Shown: positions 1-7,673 of the stretch, in pieces
How the letters are laid out: each line of letters starts with the position of its first letter
Numbering within the stretch: the first letter of the stretch is position 1
Source: Candidatus Limiplasma pullicola
GTDB taxonomy: Bacteria > Bacillota > Clostridia > Christensenellales > Aristaeellaceae
Direction: 5' to 3'
NCBI GenBank assembly: GCA_018710985.1
Contig: DVIV01000050.1
Span: forward strand, 36,840-100,839
Length of the DNA: 64,000 nt
The notes under the pieces: model-generated
The model's input: only the letters and a program-made list of their open reading frames with translations
Database searches by the model: none
Told to the model about the DNA's origin: nothing
Program-made: the position numbers and the translations under genes

Positions 1-596
1 CCTTTGGCTACCTGATGGCGCGGCTGTCGCCGGTGGCGCGGTCCGTGGTGATGCTTTTGATCATCGTGCCGTTCTGGACCAACGCGCTGATCCGCATCTA
101 TGGCTGGCGCATACTGCTCATGGGCAACGGCCCCATCAACACGCTGCTGATGAACCTGGGGCTGATTCAGGAGCCGCTCAAGCTGCTCTATACGGATGGC
201 GCGGTATTGCTGGGCATGGTTTATGCGCTGATTCCCTTCATGATTCTGCCGACCTTCACCACCGTGGATAAGCTGGACTTTTCCGTGGTGGAAGCCGCGC
301 GCGATCTGGGAGCGAGCCCGCTGCATGCCTTTTTCACCGTCACCGTCCCCCTCACCCTGCCGGGACTGATGGCGGGCTGTGTGCTGGTGTTCATCCCCTC
401 GATGGGCCTGTTCTTCCTCAACGACCTGCTGGGCGGCTCCAAAAGCGTTCTGGCGGGCGGGCTCATCCAGCAGCTCATCAACAGCCGTGACCTGCCCATG
501 GCGGCCGCGCTGAGCGTTCTGCTGCTGTCAGTGACGGGAGCGGTGATCGCCGTATACCGCAAGGTGGGCGGTACGGGCGACATGAGCATGTTTTAG
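1..596 (+). CDS. potB: Polyamine-type ABC transporter permease, PotB-like (5' end outside window)
   Basis: Inner-membrane subunit of a spermidine/putrescine-type ABC importer. The reading frame is open from base 1 (F-G-Y-L before the first ATG at 15), so the gene is cut by the window edge and the ATG at 15 is internal. Visible are several hydrophobic helices and the EAA loop that docks the ATPase (E-A-A-R-D-L-G-A-S-P near bases 292-321). This is the 3' two-thirds of a protein that is usually about 280-300 residues. The stop lies inside the ribosome-binding site of the next gene, so the two are translationally close. A PotA-type ATPase is expected upstream but cannot be seen. Substrate is inferred from family and neighbours only. 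Confidence 0.9.
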   Translation, partial: FGYLMARLSPVARSVVMLLIIVPFWTNALIRIYGWRILLMGNGPINTLLMNLGLIQEPLKLLYTDGAVLLGMVYALIPFMILPTFTTVDKLDFSVVEAARDLGASPLHAFFTVTVPLTLPGLMAGCVLVFIPSMGLFFLNDLLGGSKSVLAGGLIQQLINSRDLPMAAALSVLLLSVTGAVIAVYRKVGGTGDMSMF

Positions 597-605
597 GAGG
601 GAGCT

Positions 606-1439
606 ATGAAAAAGCATTCGATTGGTTCCCTGCTGTTTATCGGGCTGGTGCTGATCATCATGTACCTGCCGATTGCGGTGGTTGTGATCTATTCCTTTAA
701 CGCCAATACCGCCCGCATTCCCATCGACTTTACCGGCTGGACCACGGCCTGGTATGGCAAGCTCTTTGAAAACCGGAGCGGCTTTGGCGATGCGCTGCTG
801 CTCAGCGTGCGGGTGGCGCTTTGGGCCGTGCTCATCTCCTGCGTCATCGGCACGTTGGGCGCCATCGGCATGGCCTACCGGGCCGGCGGCCGGCATTCCC
901 GTCTGGATACGGCCATGGAGTCGCTCATGTCCCTGCCGATCATGATTCCGGAGATCATCCTCGGCCTGGCCTTCATGGTGGTCTTTAACGCCATGGGCAT
1001 CCGCGGCAACGACCTGCGCCTGGTGCTGGCCCACGTCACCTTCTGTATCCCCTATGTGTTTCTCAACGTCAAAAGCCGGCTGGTGGGCATGGACCCGGCC
1101 CTGTTTGACGCGGCGCGCGACCTGGGGGCCAGCCCTGCTCGCGTGGTGCGCGACATCACGCTTCCCCTGTGCCGCCCCGCCATCCTCAGCGGCGCGTTTC
1201 TGGCGCTGGCCATGTCGCTGGACGACTTTGTGATCAGCTTCTTCGTCTACGGCGCAGGCGAGGGCACGCTCCCCATCAAGATCTATTCCAGCGTCAAGGT
1301 GGGCGTTTCGCCGCAGGTCAACGCGCTGTGTACGCTCATCATGGGCGTGGTCTTTATCGCCGTGGCCCTCAGCCGCTACCTGTCCTCCGTGCGCGCCGCG
1401 CGCCAGCGCAGGCTGGAACGCCAGGCCCGCGCCGCCTAG
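606..1439 (+). CDS. potC: Polyamine-type ABC transporter permease, PotC-like
   Basis: Second permease of the importer; 277 residues, normal for PotC. An N-terminal helix (about residues 8-30) is followed by further hydrophobic segments. The EAA loop (D-A-A-R-D-L-G-A-S-P, about residues 166-175) is where it would contact the ATPase. The start is set by a strong AGGAGGG site 8-10 bases upstream that overlaps the potB stop. It works with the upstream PotB-like protein and the PotD-like binding protein that follows. A complete second set of the same family lies at 19.4-23.3 kb, so the genome has at least two such systems. The C-terminus is basic (R/Q-rich), which is ordinary for the cytoplasmic tail. 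Confidence 0.93.
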   Translation: MKKHSIGSLLFIGLVLIIMYLPIAVVVIYSFNANTARIPIDFTGWTTAWYGKLFENRSGFGDALLLSVRVALWAVLISCVIGTLGAIGMAYRAGGRHSRLDTAMESLMSLPIMIPEIILGLAFMVVFNAMGIRGNDLRLVLAHVTFCIPYVFLNVKSRLVGMDPALFDAARDLGASPARVVRDITLPLCRPAILSGAFLALAMSLDDFVISFFVYGAGEGTLPIKIYSSVKVGVSPQVNALCTLIMGVVFIAVALSRYLSSVRAARQRRLERQARAA

Positions 1440-1536
1440 AATCCCGGTGTCCCTCGCATGCCGCGTGCTGCGACTGGCATACAGAAACGTTGCGACTCAA
1501 AAATGGAACCAAATCCCTGAAAGGAGAAATGGCATA

Positions 1537-2571
1537 ATGAAAAAACTGGTTGCTCTCATGCTTTGCGCGCTGCTGGCGCTTCCCGCCTTCGCTCTGGCGG
1601 AGGAGGAAAAGGTGCTCAACATCCTCAGTTGGGAGGGCTACGTGGACGCCGATACCCTGGCCGCCTTTGAGGAAGAAACCGGCATCGAAGTCATCTGGTC
1701 CCCCATGGATTCCATCGACAGCATGCTGCTCAAGGTCAGTGAGGGCGGCGGTGCGGATTACGACCTGATCATCTCCAGCGACTACTCCCTGGATATCCTG
1801 CGCAAGCAGGGGCTGATCCAAAAGCTGGATATGAGCAAGCTGTCCAATTACGGCAACCTGGACCCTGCGTTCCTTTCGCAGACCTATGACCCCGACAATG
1901 AGTATGTCATCCCCTACATGGCGGGCTGCCCGCTGATCATCTATGATCCGGAGCGCGTGCCCTTTGAGATCACCGGCTATGAGGATCTCTGGAACGAGGA
2001 GCTGGCCGACAGCGTGGCTGTGCTGGAAAACGCCCGCGTGCTGTGCGGGATCACGCTGAAAACCATGGGCAAAAGCATGAATGAAACCGACCCCGATGTG
2101 CTGGCACAGATGAAGGAAAAGCTGATGCCGCTGTATCCCAACATCCGCACCTTCGGCGATATGGAATCCTACAGCGCCGTCACCACCGGCGAGGCCAGTG
2201 TGGGCTTCCTTTTCACGCCCTTTGTGTACATGGTGCAGCTGGACCATCCCGAATTCAAGGTGGTCTATCCCAAGGAGGGGCTGGGCTACGGTATCGACGG
2301 TCTGGTCATCCCCACGGGCGCCAAGCATGTGGACGCCGCCCATCAGTTCCTGGATTACCTGATGCGTCCGGAAGTTGCGGCCCACAACGCCGAAATGCAG
2401 TATTACATGTGCGTCAATCAGGCGGCCCGTGACTATCTGAGCGTTACCTACCGCGAGGCCAGCGTGATGAACGTGCCCGCCGAGCTGCTTGAGGACGCCG
2501 AGTTTATCGAAGATGTAGGCGCGACGGAAACCACCTATCAGGAGATTTACACCGCCTTTAAGAACCAGTGA
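1537..2571 (+). CDS. potD: Polyamine-type ABC transporter substrate-binding protein, PotD-like
   Basis: Extracytoplasmic receptor that would deliver substrate to the two upstream permeases; 344 residues, usual for PotD. I chose the ATG at 1537 because it follows AAGGAGAA and begins a classical signal peptide (M-K-K-L then a hydrophobic core ending A-L-A before E-E-E-K). The mature N-terminus (V-L-N-I-L-S-W-E-G-Y) matches the start of PotD/PotF proteins, and the polyamine-binding fold continues to the end. There is no canonical lipobox cysteine, which is odd for a monoderm Firmicute. An upstream in-frame ATG at 1447 would add 30 unlikely residues. The ligand could be another small cation. Confidence 0.92.
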   Translation: MKKLVALMLCALLALPAFALAEEEKVLNILSWEGYVDADTLAAFEEETGIEVIWSPMDSIDSMLLKVSEGGGADYDLIISSDYSLDILRKQGLIQKLDMSKLSNYGNLDPAFLSQTYDPDNEYVIPYMAGCPLIIYDPERVPFEITGYEDLWNEELADSVAVLENARVLCGITLKTMGKSMNETDPDVLAQMKEKLMPLYPNIRTFGDMESYSAVTTGEASVGFLFTPFVYMVQLDHPEFKVVYPKEGLGYGIDGLVIPTGAKHVDAAHQFLDYLMRPEVAAHNAEMQYYMCVNQAARDYLSVTYREASVMNVPAELLEDAEFIEDVGATETTYQEIYTAFKNQ

Positions 2572-2597
2572 GGACCGTTGCGGAAAGGAAGCGCCCC

Positions 2598-3713
2598 ATG
2601 CTTATCAAGAATGCAAAAGCCTTTATCAACGGAGAATTTCACGAGGGCACGGACATTGTGGTCAGTGAGGGCAAGATCGCTGCAATCGGCCAGGGGCTGA
2701 TGGTAGAAGGCGCGGAGATTCTGGACCTTGAGGGAGATCTGCTGCTTCCCGGCTTTGTAGACGTGCATATTCACGCCTTCATGGGCCAGGATACCATGAA
2801 CGGCGAGGAAGCCGTGCGCCATATGAGCCGCGAGCTGAAAAAGTTCGGCGTGGCCGCCTTTCTGCCCACCACCATGAGCGCAAGCCCGGAAGACACCCAG
2901 GCTGCGCTCAGGGGCATCAAAGCCGTGATGGACCGTCCGGAATCGGATGGCGCCATCGTGCTGGGTGCGCATATGGAGGCCCCCTTCCTGCAGGAAAGCA
3001 AAGCCGGTGCCCAGCTGAAGCAATTCTTCGCGCTGCCCTGCGAAGAAACCTGGGCCGCTTATGCCGGACCCTATGCTGATATCGTGCGAATGATTACCAT
3101 GGCTCCCGAAAAGGAGGGCGCGATGGACTTTATCCGCCGCCTGACGGACAGCGGGATCACCGTCAGCATTGGCCACACCAGCGCGGACGCGGAAACCGTG
3201 CATTCGGCCGCCGACCACGGCGCGACCCACGTGACCCACACCTTCAACGCCCAAACGCCGCTCAACCACCGCGCACCCGGCGTACCCGGCGCTGCGCTGG
3301 TGGATGACCGGCTCGACTGTGAGGTCATCAGCGACGGCATCCACCTGCATCCGGACGTTGTGCGCCTGCTGATGCGCTGCAAGGGCAAGGAGCACACCGT
3401 CGCCATCACCGACGCCATGGAGGCCGCCGGCATGCCGGACGGCAAGTACCAGCTGGGAGGACAGGACGTGTTCGTCAAAGACGGCGCGGCGCGCCTGGCG
3501 GACGGCACGCTGGCCGGCAGCACGCTGACCATGGTCCGCGCCTTTCAGAACCTGATTCGTTTTGGCGCCTCGCCCGAGGAGGCCGCTCTCATGACCACCC
3601 GCACCCCCGCCCAGTCCATCCGCAACGAGGAAATGGGCGAAATCGAGCTGGGGGCGCCCGCTATCTTCGCCCGCTTTGACAAGCACTATCAGTTTGCCGG
3701 CACCATCGGCTGA
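2598..3713 (+). CDS. nagA: N-acetylglucosamine-6-phosphate deacetylase
   Basis: Cytosolic amidohydrolase removing acetate from GlcNAc-6-P to give glucosamine-6-P for catabolism or wall recycling. It has 371 residues, normal for the family. Visible signatures are G-F-V-D-V-H-I-H early on, A-H-M-E-A-P-F-L (metal ligand Glu), S-I-G-H-T-S-A and V-T-H-T-F-N-A (metal-binding His), L-N-H-R-A-P-G, and I-T-D-A-M-E-A-A-G with the catalytic Asp. The start at 2598 has GGAAAGGAAG just upstream. It lies 26 bases after the PotD-like gene on the same strand with no visible terminator between, so it may be co-transcribed with the transporter. That linkage is unexpected for a polyamine system. NagB is not in the window. 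Confidence 0.95.
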   Translation: MLIKNAKAFINGEFHEGTDIVVSEGKIAAIGQGLMVEGAEILDLEGDLLLPGFVDVHIHAFMGQDTMNGEEAVRHMSRELKKFGVAAFLPTTMSASPEDTQAALRGIKAVMDRPESDGAIVLGAHMEAPFLQESKAGAQLKQFFALPCEETWAAYAGPYADIVRMITMAPEKEGAMDFIRRLTDSGITVSIGHTSADAETVHSAADHGATHVTHTFNAQTPLNHRAPGVPGAALVDDRLDCEVISDGIHLHPDVVRLLMRCKGKEHTVAITDAMEAAGMPDGKYQLGGQDVFVKDGAARLADGTLAGSTLTMVRAFQNLIRFGASPEEAALMTTRTPAQSIRNEEMGEIELGAPAIFARFDKHYQFAGTIG

Positions 3714-3717
3714 AGAG

Positions 3718-3764
3718 AAAAAAACCGCCCCGCGCCTCTCCAAAGGAGCCGCGGGGCGGTTTTC
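3718..3764. terminator. Bidirectional rho-independent terminator
   Basis: A 13-base perfect stem (arms 3721-3733 and 3751-3763) rich in G and C, flanked by A-run and T-run, sits between the convergent nagA and the minus-strand gene ending at 3767. It can serve both strands. Confidence 0.9.
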
Positions 3765-3766
3765 GG

Positions 3767-4261
3767 TTACATGCCATACGTGGTTTTGAGGTTGAAGCTG
3801 ACGCCCCATACATAATAGGTGACAATCAGTTCACGCACGGAATGGGTATCCTTGGGCGCCAGAATCTGTACGCTCAGGTCTCCTTCGCTTTTGGCGTCGA
3901 GCGACTTGACGCTGAAATCGCCGATTTGCAGAATATCCGTGGCCTGGGGTACCACCTGCACTTCAATCATGTCGATGGGCACCAGACAGTCGTTGCGGAT
4001 GTGCAGCGTGTAGGTGAGATAGACGTATTCCGAAGGGTCCTCCCATTCCAGGGGCTTTTGATACAAAGTGCCCTGAAAGGTTTCTTCCACCACGGAATTT
4101 TTCAGCGCCTCGAAGGCGGCCGGGTCCTGGGCGGCTGAAGTGCCCACCACCTCAACGCCGGTCACCCGTACCTCTGCGGTCAAAAACAGGTAACCCACCA
4201 TCAGCACCATCACCAGCAGCAGCGATACCGAGGCAATGGCTGCAATTTTCAGGCCGCGCAT
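3767..4261 (-). CDS. Membrane-anchored protein of unknown function, third gene of the MotA/OmpA-type operon
   Basis: 164 residues. One hydrophobic segment (about residues 5-28) has a short basic N-terminus, so the remaining ~135 residues are predicted outside the cytoplasm. That part alternates short hydrophobic strands (Y-V-Y-L-T-Y-T-L-H-I, I-E-V-Q-V-V, L-I-V-T-Y-Y-V-W) and looks like a beta-sandwich domain; I do not recognise a family. It begins 17 bases after the OmpA/MotB-like gene and ends at a strong terminator, so it is the last gene of that operon. The arrangement suggests an accessory part of the same envelope complex, but this is inference from position only. Confidence 0.75.
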   Translation of the reverse strand: MRGLKIAAIASVSLLLVMVLMVGYLFLTAEVRVTGVEVVGTSAAQDPAAFEALKNSVVEETFQGTLYQKPLEWEDPSEYVYLTYTLHIRNDCLVPIDMIEVQVVPQATDILQIGDFSVKSLDAKSEGDLSVQILAPKDTHSVRELIVTYYVWGVSFNLKTTYGM

Positions 4262-4278
4262 GGCTGAACCGTCCTTCC

Positions 4279-5322
4279 TTATTGATTGGCGTCGGAGCCG
4301 AGAATGCTGCGGATCTCGTCGATCATTTCCGAATCCTTCATGCGGAATTTGAACTCCACACGGCGCGAGGCGTCCATGTTGATGGAGCCGTCCTCGTTAT
4401 AGATGGGGTCGGAGTAGCTGCGGCCCTTGGCCGTGAGGATTTCGCGAAGCTTTTCCAGCTGCTCCTCACTCAGGCTGGGCATTTGCAGGCAATAGGTGGC
4501 CACGCTGAGCGCTCGCTCCTGCGACAGTTCCAGATTGACCAGATAGGTGCCCTGGGTGTCGGTATGGCCCTCAATGATGATTTCCCCAAGATAGTCAACA
4601 TATTCGGGCTGAAGCAGCACGCCCAGATAAACGGGGATGAACTCATCCAGCAGGGCGCGGCCGCTGTCCTTGATATTGCTCTTGGCCACATCGAAGAATA
4701 CGGCGCTTTCAAGCATGATATCGCCGGTGTTGCCATCCACCGTGGCCTTGAGGTCCGCCTGGCTGAGCGCGGCGGTGAGGTCCCGCACGATCTGTGTGCG
4801 CACGCCCACCAGATCATCCAGCTTCTGCTGCTGGGTGTTGAGCGCGTCCTGCTGCTGGCCCAGCAGGATGGTGGCATCGGCCAGCTCCTGCTGCTTGCTG
4901 GTCAGTTCCTGATTGGCGGCGTTCAGTTCTTCTTCCTTCTGGCTCAGAGCCGTCTGCGCTGCCAGGATGATCTTCTCCTGTTCCTCCAGCGTAAGGCTCT
5001 GGTCGTTGAGCAGGCTCTCCTTTTCATCCAGCTGTGTCAGGGCGGCCGTCAGTTCGTTTTGCTTGTCGGTCAGGGCGGCCTGCTGCGCGCTGAGCTCCTC
5101 TCGCTGGTCATCCAGCGTCGCCTGCTGCTGCGTTAGCAGCGCGCTCTGCTCATCCAGCTCGGCCGTCTTGGTCTCCAGCATCAGAAAATACTGATACACG
5201 CTGTAGCACAAAACCAGCACAAACACCAAAAGCAGCGCCGCCATCATATCGGAATAGCTGATCCAGGACGCGCCGCCATCCGCCTTGCCTGCGCCGCGCC
5301 GGACATACCGTCTGCGTGCCAT
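4279..5322 (-). CDS. OmpA/MotB-like protein with long coiled coil (stator-like)
   Basis: 347 residues in three parts. First, a short basic cytoplasmic tail and a single membrane helix (about residues 19-42) carrying S-Y-S-D-M-M, with Asp25 where MotB/ZorB/ExbD-type proteins carry the proton-binding acid. Second, about 120 residues of Q/L/E-rich heptads (about 45-170), a long extracytoplasmic coiled coil. Third, a C-terminal OmpA-like peptidoglycan-binding domain with I-I-E-G-H-T-D near residue 250 and L-S-Q-E-R-A near 267, which supply the Asp and Arg that hold the wall peptide in this family. The start has AAGGAG upstream and lies 12 bases after the MotA/ExbB-like gene. The pair forms a plausible ion-driven unit anchored to the cell wall. 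Confidence 0.85.
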   Translation of the reverse strand: MARRRYVRRGAGKADGGASWISYSDMMAALLLVFVLVLCYSVYQYFLMLETKTAELDEQSALLTQQQATLDDQREELSAQQAALTDKQNELTAALTQLDEKESLLNDQSLTLEEQEKIILAAQTALSQKEEELNAANQELTSKQQELADATILLGQQQDALNTQQQKLDDLVGVRTQIVRDLTAALSQADLKATVDGNTGDIMLESAVFFDVAKSNIKDSGRALLDEFIPVYLGVLLQPEYVDYLGEIIIEGHTDTQGTYLVNLELSQERALSVATYCLQMPSLSEEQLEKLREILTAKGRSYSDPIYNEDGSINMDASRRVEFKFRMKDSEMIDEIRSILGSDANQ

Positions 5323-5334
5323 CTGCCACTCTCC

Positions 5335-6549
5335 TTACAGCTCCGCCGCCGGAGCCTGTGCATCCTCGGAGGGAAGCGTGTTCATTTCATCCGTCAGCAA
5401 ATCTGCCGCCACCTGCATGCGGCGGAAGGATTCATTCAGCGCATCCAGCCGATCGGCGAGCGCCTGTCCCGAGCTTTCCGCGGTTCCCAGCGCCTCGGCG
5501 CGGCTGTAGCGCTCCTTTTGCATCTCCTGGGCAAACGCCTGCATCTGCCGGGCGATTTCCGCGCTGGCCTCCCGGATGGCCTGCGCGTCGGCAGCCATGG
5601 CGCGTGCGGCATCCAGCGTGGTCTGCAGGTTCTTCTGGGTTTGCAGCTGGCCCTGATTGACCGCGTTCATCGTGTCGCCCAGCGCGGTCATCTGACCGCT
5701 GAGCGACGTGTTCATCTGCTGCACAAACTGCCCCACGATGCGCCGCACGCCGTCTACCTGTTCGCGCGTGGCGCATTTGATAAAGGTGTCCAGCGACTGC
5801 GTGAGCGGCGCCATGGCGCGGCCAATGGCCATTTCCAGCGAAGCCGCCACATGATTGCCCACGTTTTCGGCCAGTCGGGCCATGCGCACTTCCTCGTCCT
5901 GCTTCTGGCACATCATCTGCACATCGGGCTGAAGCGGACGGGGCATGGCCAGTTCGTAGAAGGCATCCTCAAAATTGTCCAGCGCGCGCACCGCGCGGCC
6001 CGCGGACATGCGGTTGAACATGTTGAACAAAAGCGAGCACGAAATGCCCGCCACAGACGTGGCAAAGGCGAAGCGCATGCCGCTGAGCAGCTGGGGAATG
6101 CTCTGGATGGTCCCCTCGGCGTTGCTGAAATCCACGCTGGTGAGGCCCTGCATCAGGCCGATAAACGTGCCCAGAATGCCCAGCGAGGTCAAAAGGCCCG
6201 GGATGAGTTCCGCCAGCTGGGCATGGCCGGGCTTTTCAACGACGGTTTCCTCGTTGATGTATTCGCGCGTATCGCAGGGAATGCCGCGCATATCCAGCTG
6301 TCCGGCGTTGAGCAGAAACTGCTGCCACTCGTTGCGCAGCGACCTGCCCAAAAAGCGCGCTTCCCGCCAGATGGGCCGCTCGCCCGCAGCGGTGCTCTTT
6401 TCCAGCTTGATGACCGCGCGGTTGAGAAGCGATGCGTTGCGCAAAAGAGGATAAATGCACTTGCACAGACCTGTCAGGGTCACCAGCGCAATGGCTGCGT
6501 AAATCACGATTTCCGTCAGGCTGGACGAAAGCTGGGTCAACGTGGGCAC
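5335..6549 (-). CDS. MotA/TolQ/ExbB (ZorA-like) channel protein with coiled-coil tail
   Basis: About 404 residues. An N-terminal membrane helix (about 10-35) is followed by a cytoplasmic stretch. Next come two paired helices with the family core P-G-L-L-T-S-L-G-I-L-G-T-F-I-G-L and, after a short loop, the G-M-R-F-A-F-A-T-S-V-A-G-I segment. The C-terminal half (about 220-390) is alanine/glutamine-rich and predicted coiled coil. This matches the ZorA-type branch (short TM core plus cytoplasmic tail), but the tail is shorter than in described ZorA proteins. The first in-frame GTG (6558) overlaps the GGAGGTG ribosome-binding site. The GTG at 6549, six bases after that site, is therefore the better start. 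It should pair with the OmpA/MotB-like protein just downstream. Confidence 0.85.
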   Translation of the reverse strand: MPTLTQLSSSLTEIVIYAAIALVTLTGLCKCIYPLLRNASLLNRAVIKLEKSTAAGERPIWREARFLGRSLRNEWQQFLLNAGQLDMRGIPCDTREYINEETVVEKPGHAQLAELIPGLLTSLGILGTFIGLMQGLTSVDFSNAEGTIQSIPQLLSGMRFAFATSVAGISCSLLFNMFNRMSAGRAVRALDNFEDAFYELAMPRPLQPDVQMMCQKQDEEVRMARLAENVGNHVAASLEMAIGRAMAPLTQSLDTFIKCATREQVDGVRRIVGQFVQQMNTSLSGQMTALGDTMNAVNQGQLQTQKNLQTTLDAARAMAADAQAIREASAEIARQMQAFAQEMQKERYSRAEALGTAESSGQALADRLDALNESFRRMQVAADLLTDEMNTLPSEDAQAPAAEL

Positions 6550-6592
6550 TTGCGGCACCTCCGGTCCGTTTTGATCAAGGGATTCGCCTTGT

Positions 6593-6621
6593 ATTGTAAC
6601 GCTTTTTTCATACTTTGTAAA
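6593..6621 (-). promoter_or_regulatory. Sigma-A-type promoter of the MotA/OmpA-type operon
   Basis: On the minus strand TTTACA (6621-6616), 17-base spacer, TACAAT (6598-6593), about 45 bases before the GTG start. Five of six bases match consensus in each box. Confidence 0.7.
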
Positions 6622-6653
6622 TACGTACGGAATAACTGAGAAATGTTTGCGAA

Positions 6654-6698
6654 AAACACAGGCAGCGGCGCATCCTGAGAAGATGACCTGCCGCTGCC
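6654..6698 (-). terminator. Terminator after the DUF4230-like gene
   Basis: Inverted repeat of nine bases (6661-6669 with 6690-6698) followed on the minus strand by a TGTGTTTTT tract. It separates the DUF4230-like gene from the promoter of the MotA/ExbB-like gene, so the two gene groups can be transcribed independently. Confidence 0.75.
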
Positions 6699-6710
6699 CG
6701 TGAAATCGCC

Positions 6711-7349
6711 TTATACAGCGCTTTTCTGCGTGTCCTCAAGACACAGGCTGTCGTCGCGCACGACGGTGATGTTGATGCCGCTCCCCCATCCGCTTTGCTC
6801 CAGCACGGACTGAAATAGCGATTCCAGGTTGCGTACCGTCACGCCCCAGGCATTGGCCTGGTATTCCTCGTTTTGGCTGTATTCAGCAAAAAGGCGGTCT
6901 TCCGTCTCCTGTTTGATCTCCGCGTAGCGCTCGGGGGTCAGCGGATAGAGCCAGTCGGTCTTTTTCACCTCATCGTCGTTGACCGTAAGCCTGGGATAGG
7001 CCGGCGCCGGAGAGGGCAGACGCACTTCCACCGTATCCTCAAGCGCGGAAACCACCGCCTGGCTCAGGTCCACCGTGAAGCTCATCTGAAAGGTGTAAGG
7101 CATTTCCACCTTCTGCACCGTTCCCAGCAGCCAGGCATCCTGCGACACGGTCTCCTGCCCGGTCACTTCCACCTCGTAGACGACCAGTTCATTCTTTTCC
7201 CGCAGGGTTTCCGAAAAGCGTTCACTGATCCACTGGGTATTGCCGCCGCCAAAAACCCGGATCCAAAGCGTGGGTCCGAAGCGGACCAGCACCATCGCAA
7301 GTACGATGCACGCGGCAAAGCCAATCAGCCGTTTTGCAAATCTGATCAA
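6711..7349 (-). CDS. DUF4230-like membrane-anchored protein
   Basis: 212 residues. The start is TTG at 7349, five to nine bases after GGAGG and 13 bases after the stop of the preceding small gene. The longer frame upstream would run through that gene. One N-terminal membrane helix (about 8-28) is followed by an extracytoplasmic domain. That domain has the order typical of DUF4230 proteins: a beta-strand V-V-Y-E-V-E-V, V-D-L-S-Q-A, V-E-V-R-L-P-S-P, then a Y/E-rich helix ending with L-E-S-L-F-Q-S-V-L. The function of DUF4230 is unknown. Position next to the MotA/OmpA-type operon, same strand, suggests a shared envelope role, which is inference. The family call is from pattern only. Confidence 0.65.
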   Translation of the reverse strand: MIRFAKRLIGFAACIVLAMVLVRFGPTLWIRVFGGGNTQWISERFSETLREKNELVVYEVEVTGQETVSQDAWLLGTVQKVEMPYTFQMSFTVDLSQAVVSALEDTVEVRLPSPAPAYPRLTVNDDEVKKTDWLYPLTPERYAEIKQETEDRLFAEYSQNEEYQANAWGVTVRNLESLFQSVLEQSGWGSGINITVVRDDSLCLEDTQKSAV

Positions 7350-7362
7350 CCGATTTCCTCCG

Positions 7363-7551
7363 TCAGGGCATCCATTTGCCGATTTCCACCAGCAGGCGCA
7401 CCACCAGCTGCAAAAGCACATACAGCGTTGTCAGCGCGCCCACCATCATCAGATAGCCGCGAAAGAAGCGCGCGACGCGCCCGCGGCGGCGCCTTGCGCC
7501 CGGCGCGACGGCAGCCCTTTCATGGGCGTTGGGGGCGGCGGGGCTCCACAT
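7363..7551 (-). CDS. Small single-span membrane protein
   Basis: 62 residues beginning at an ATG preceded by GAGGAGG. The N-terminal 28 residues are rich in Arg and Ala (cytoplasmic, positively charged). One hydrophobic helix (about residues 34-57, Y-L-M-M-V-G then L-L-Q-L-V-V-R-L-L-V) follows and the protein ends just after it. It is 13 bases upstream of the DUF4230-like gene and clearly co-transcribed. The longer open frame to 7746 has no ribosome-binding site and overlaps the spoIID-like gene, so I rejected it. No family recognised. Confidence 0.65.
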   Translation of the reverse strand: MWSPAAPNAHERAAVAPGARRRRGRVARFFRGYLMMVGALTTLYVLLQLVVRLLVEIGKWMP

Positions 7552-7673
7552 GCGCTTTCCTCCTCTGGCGCATTCGTCTTCTCCGTGAATGGCCTTTTTC
7601 AGTATACGACAAATTTCGCAAAAAGGCCATAGAAAGGGGAGCCATTTCCCCCGCACACTTGTAAAACCGACTT

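Noticed and set aside
4279..6549. Classification of the MotA/OmpA pair as a Zorya defence system
   Set aside because: No ZorC, ZorD or ZorE gene is present, neighbours are envelope proteins, and the OmpA partner has a long outer coiled coil unlike ZorB. Similarity to ZorA is kept only as a fold description.
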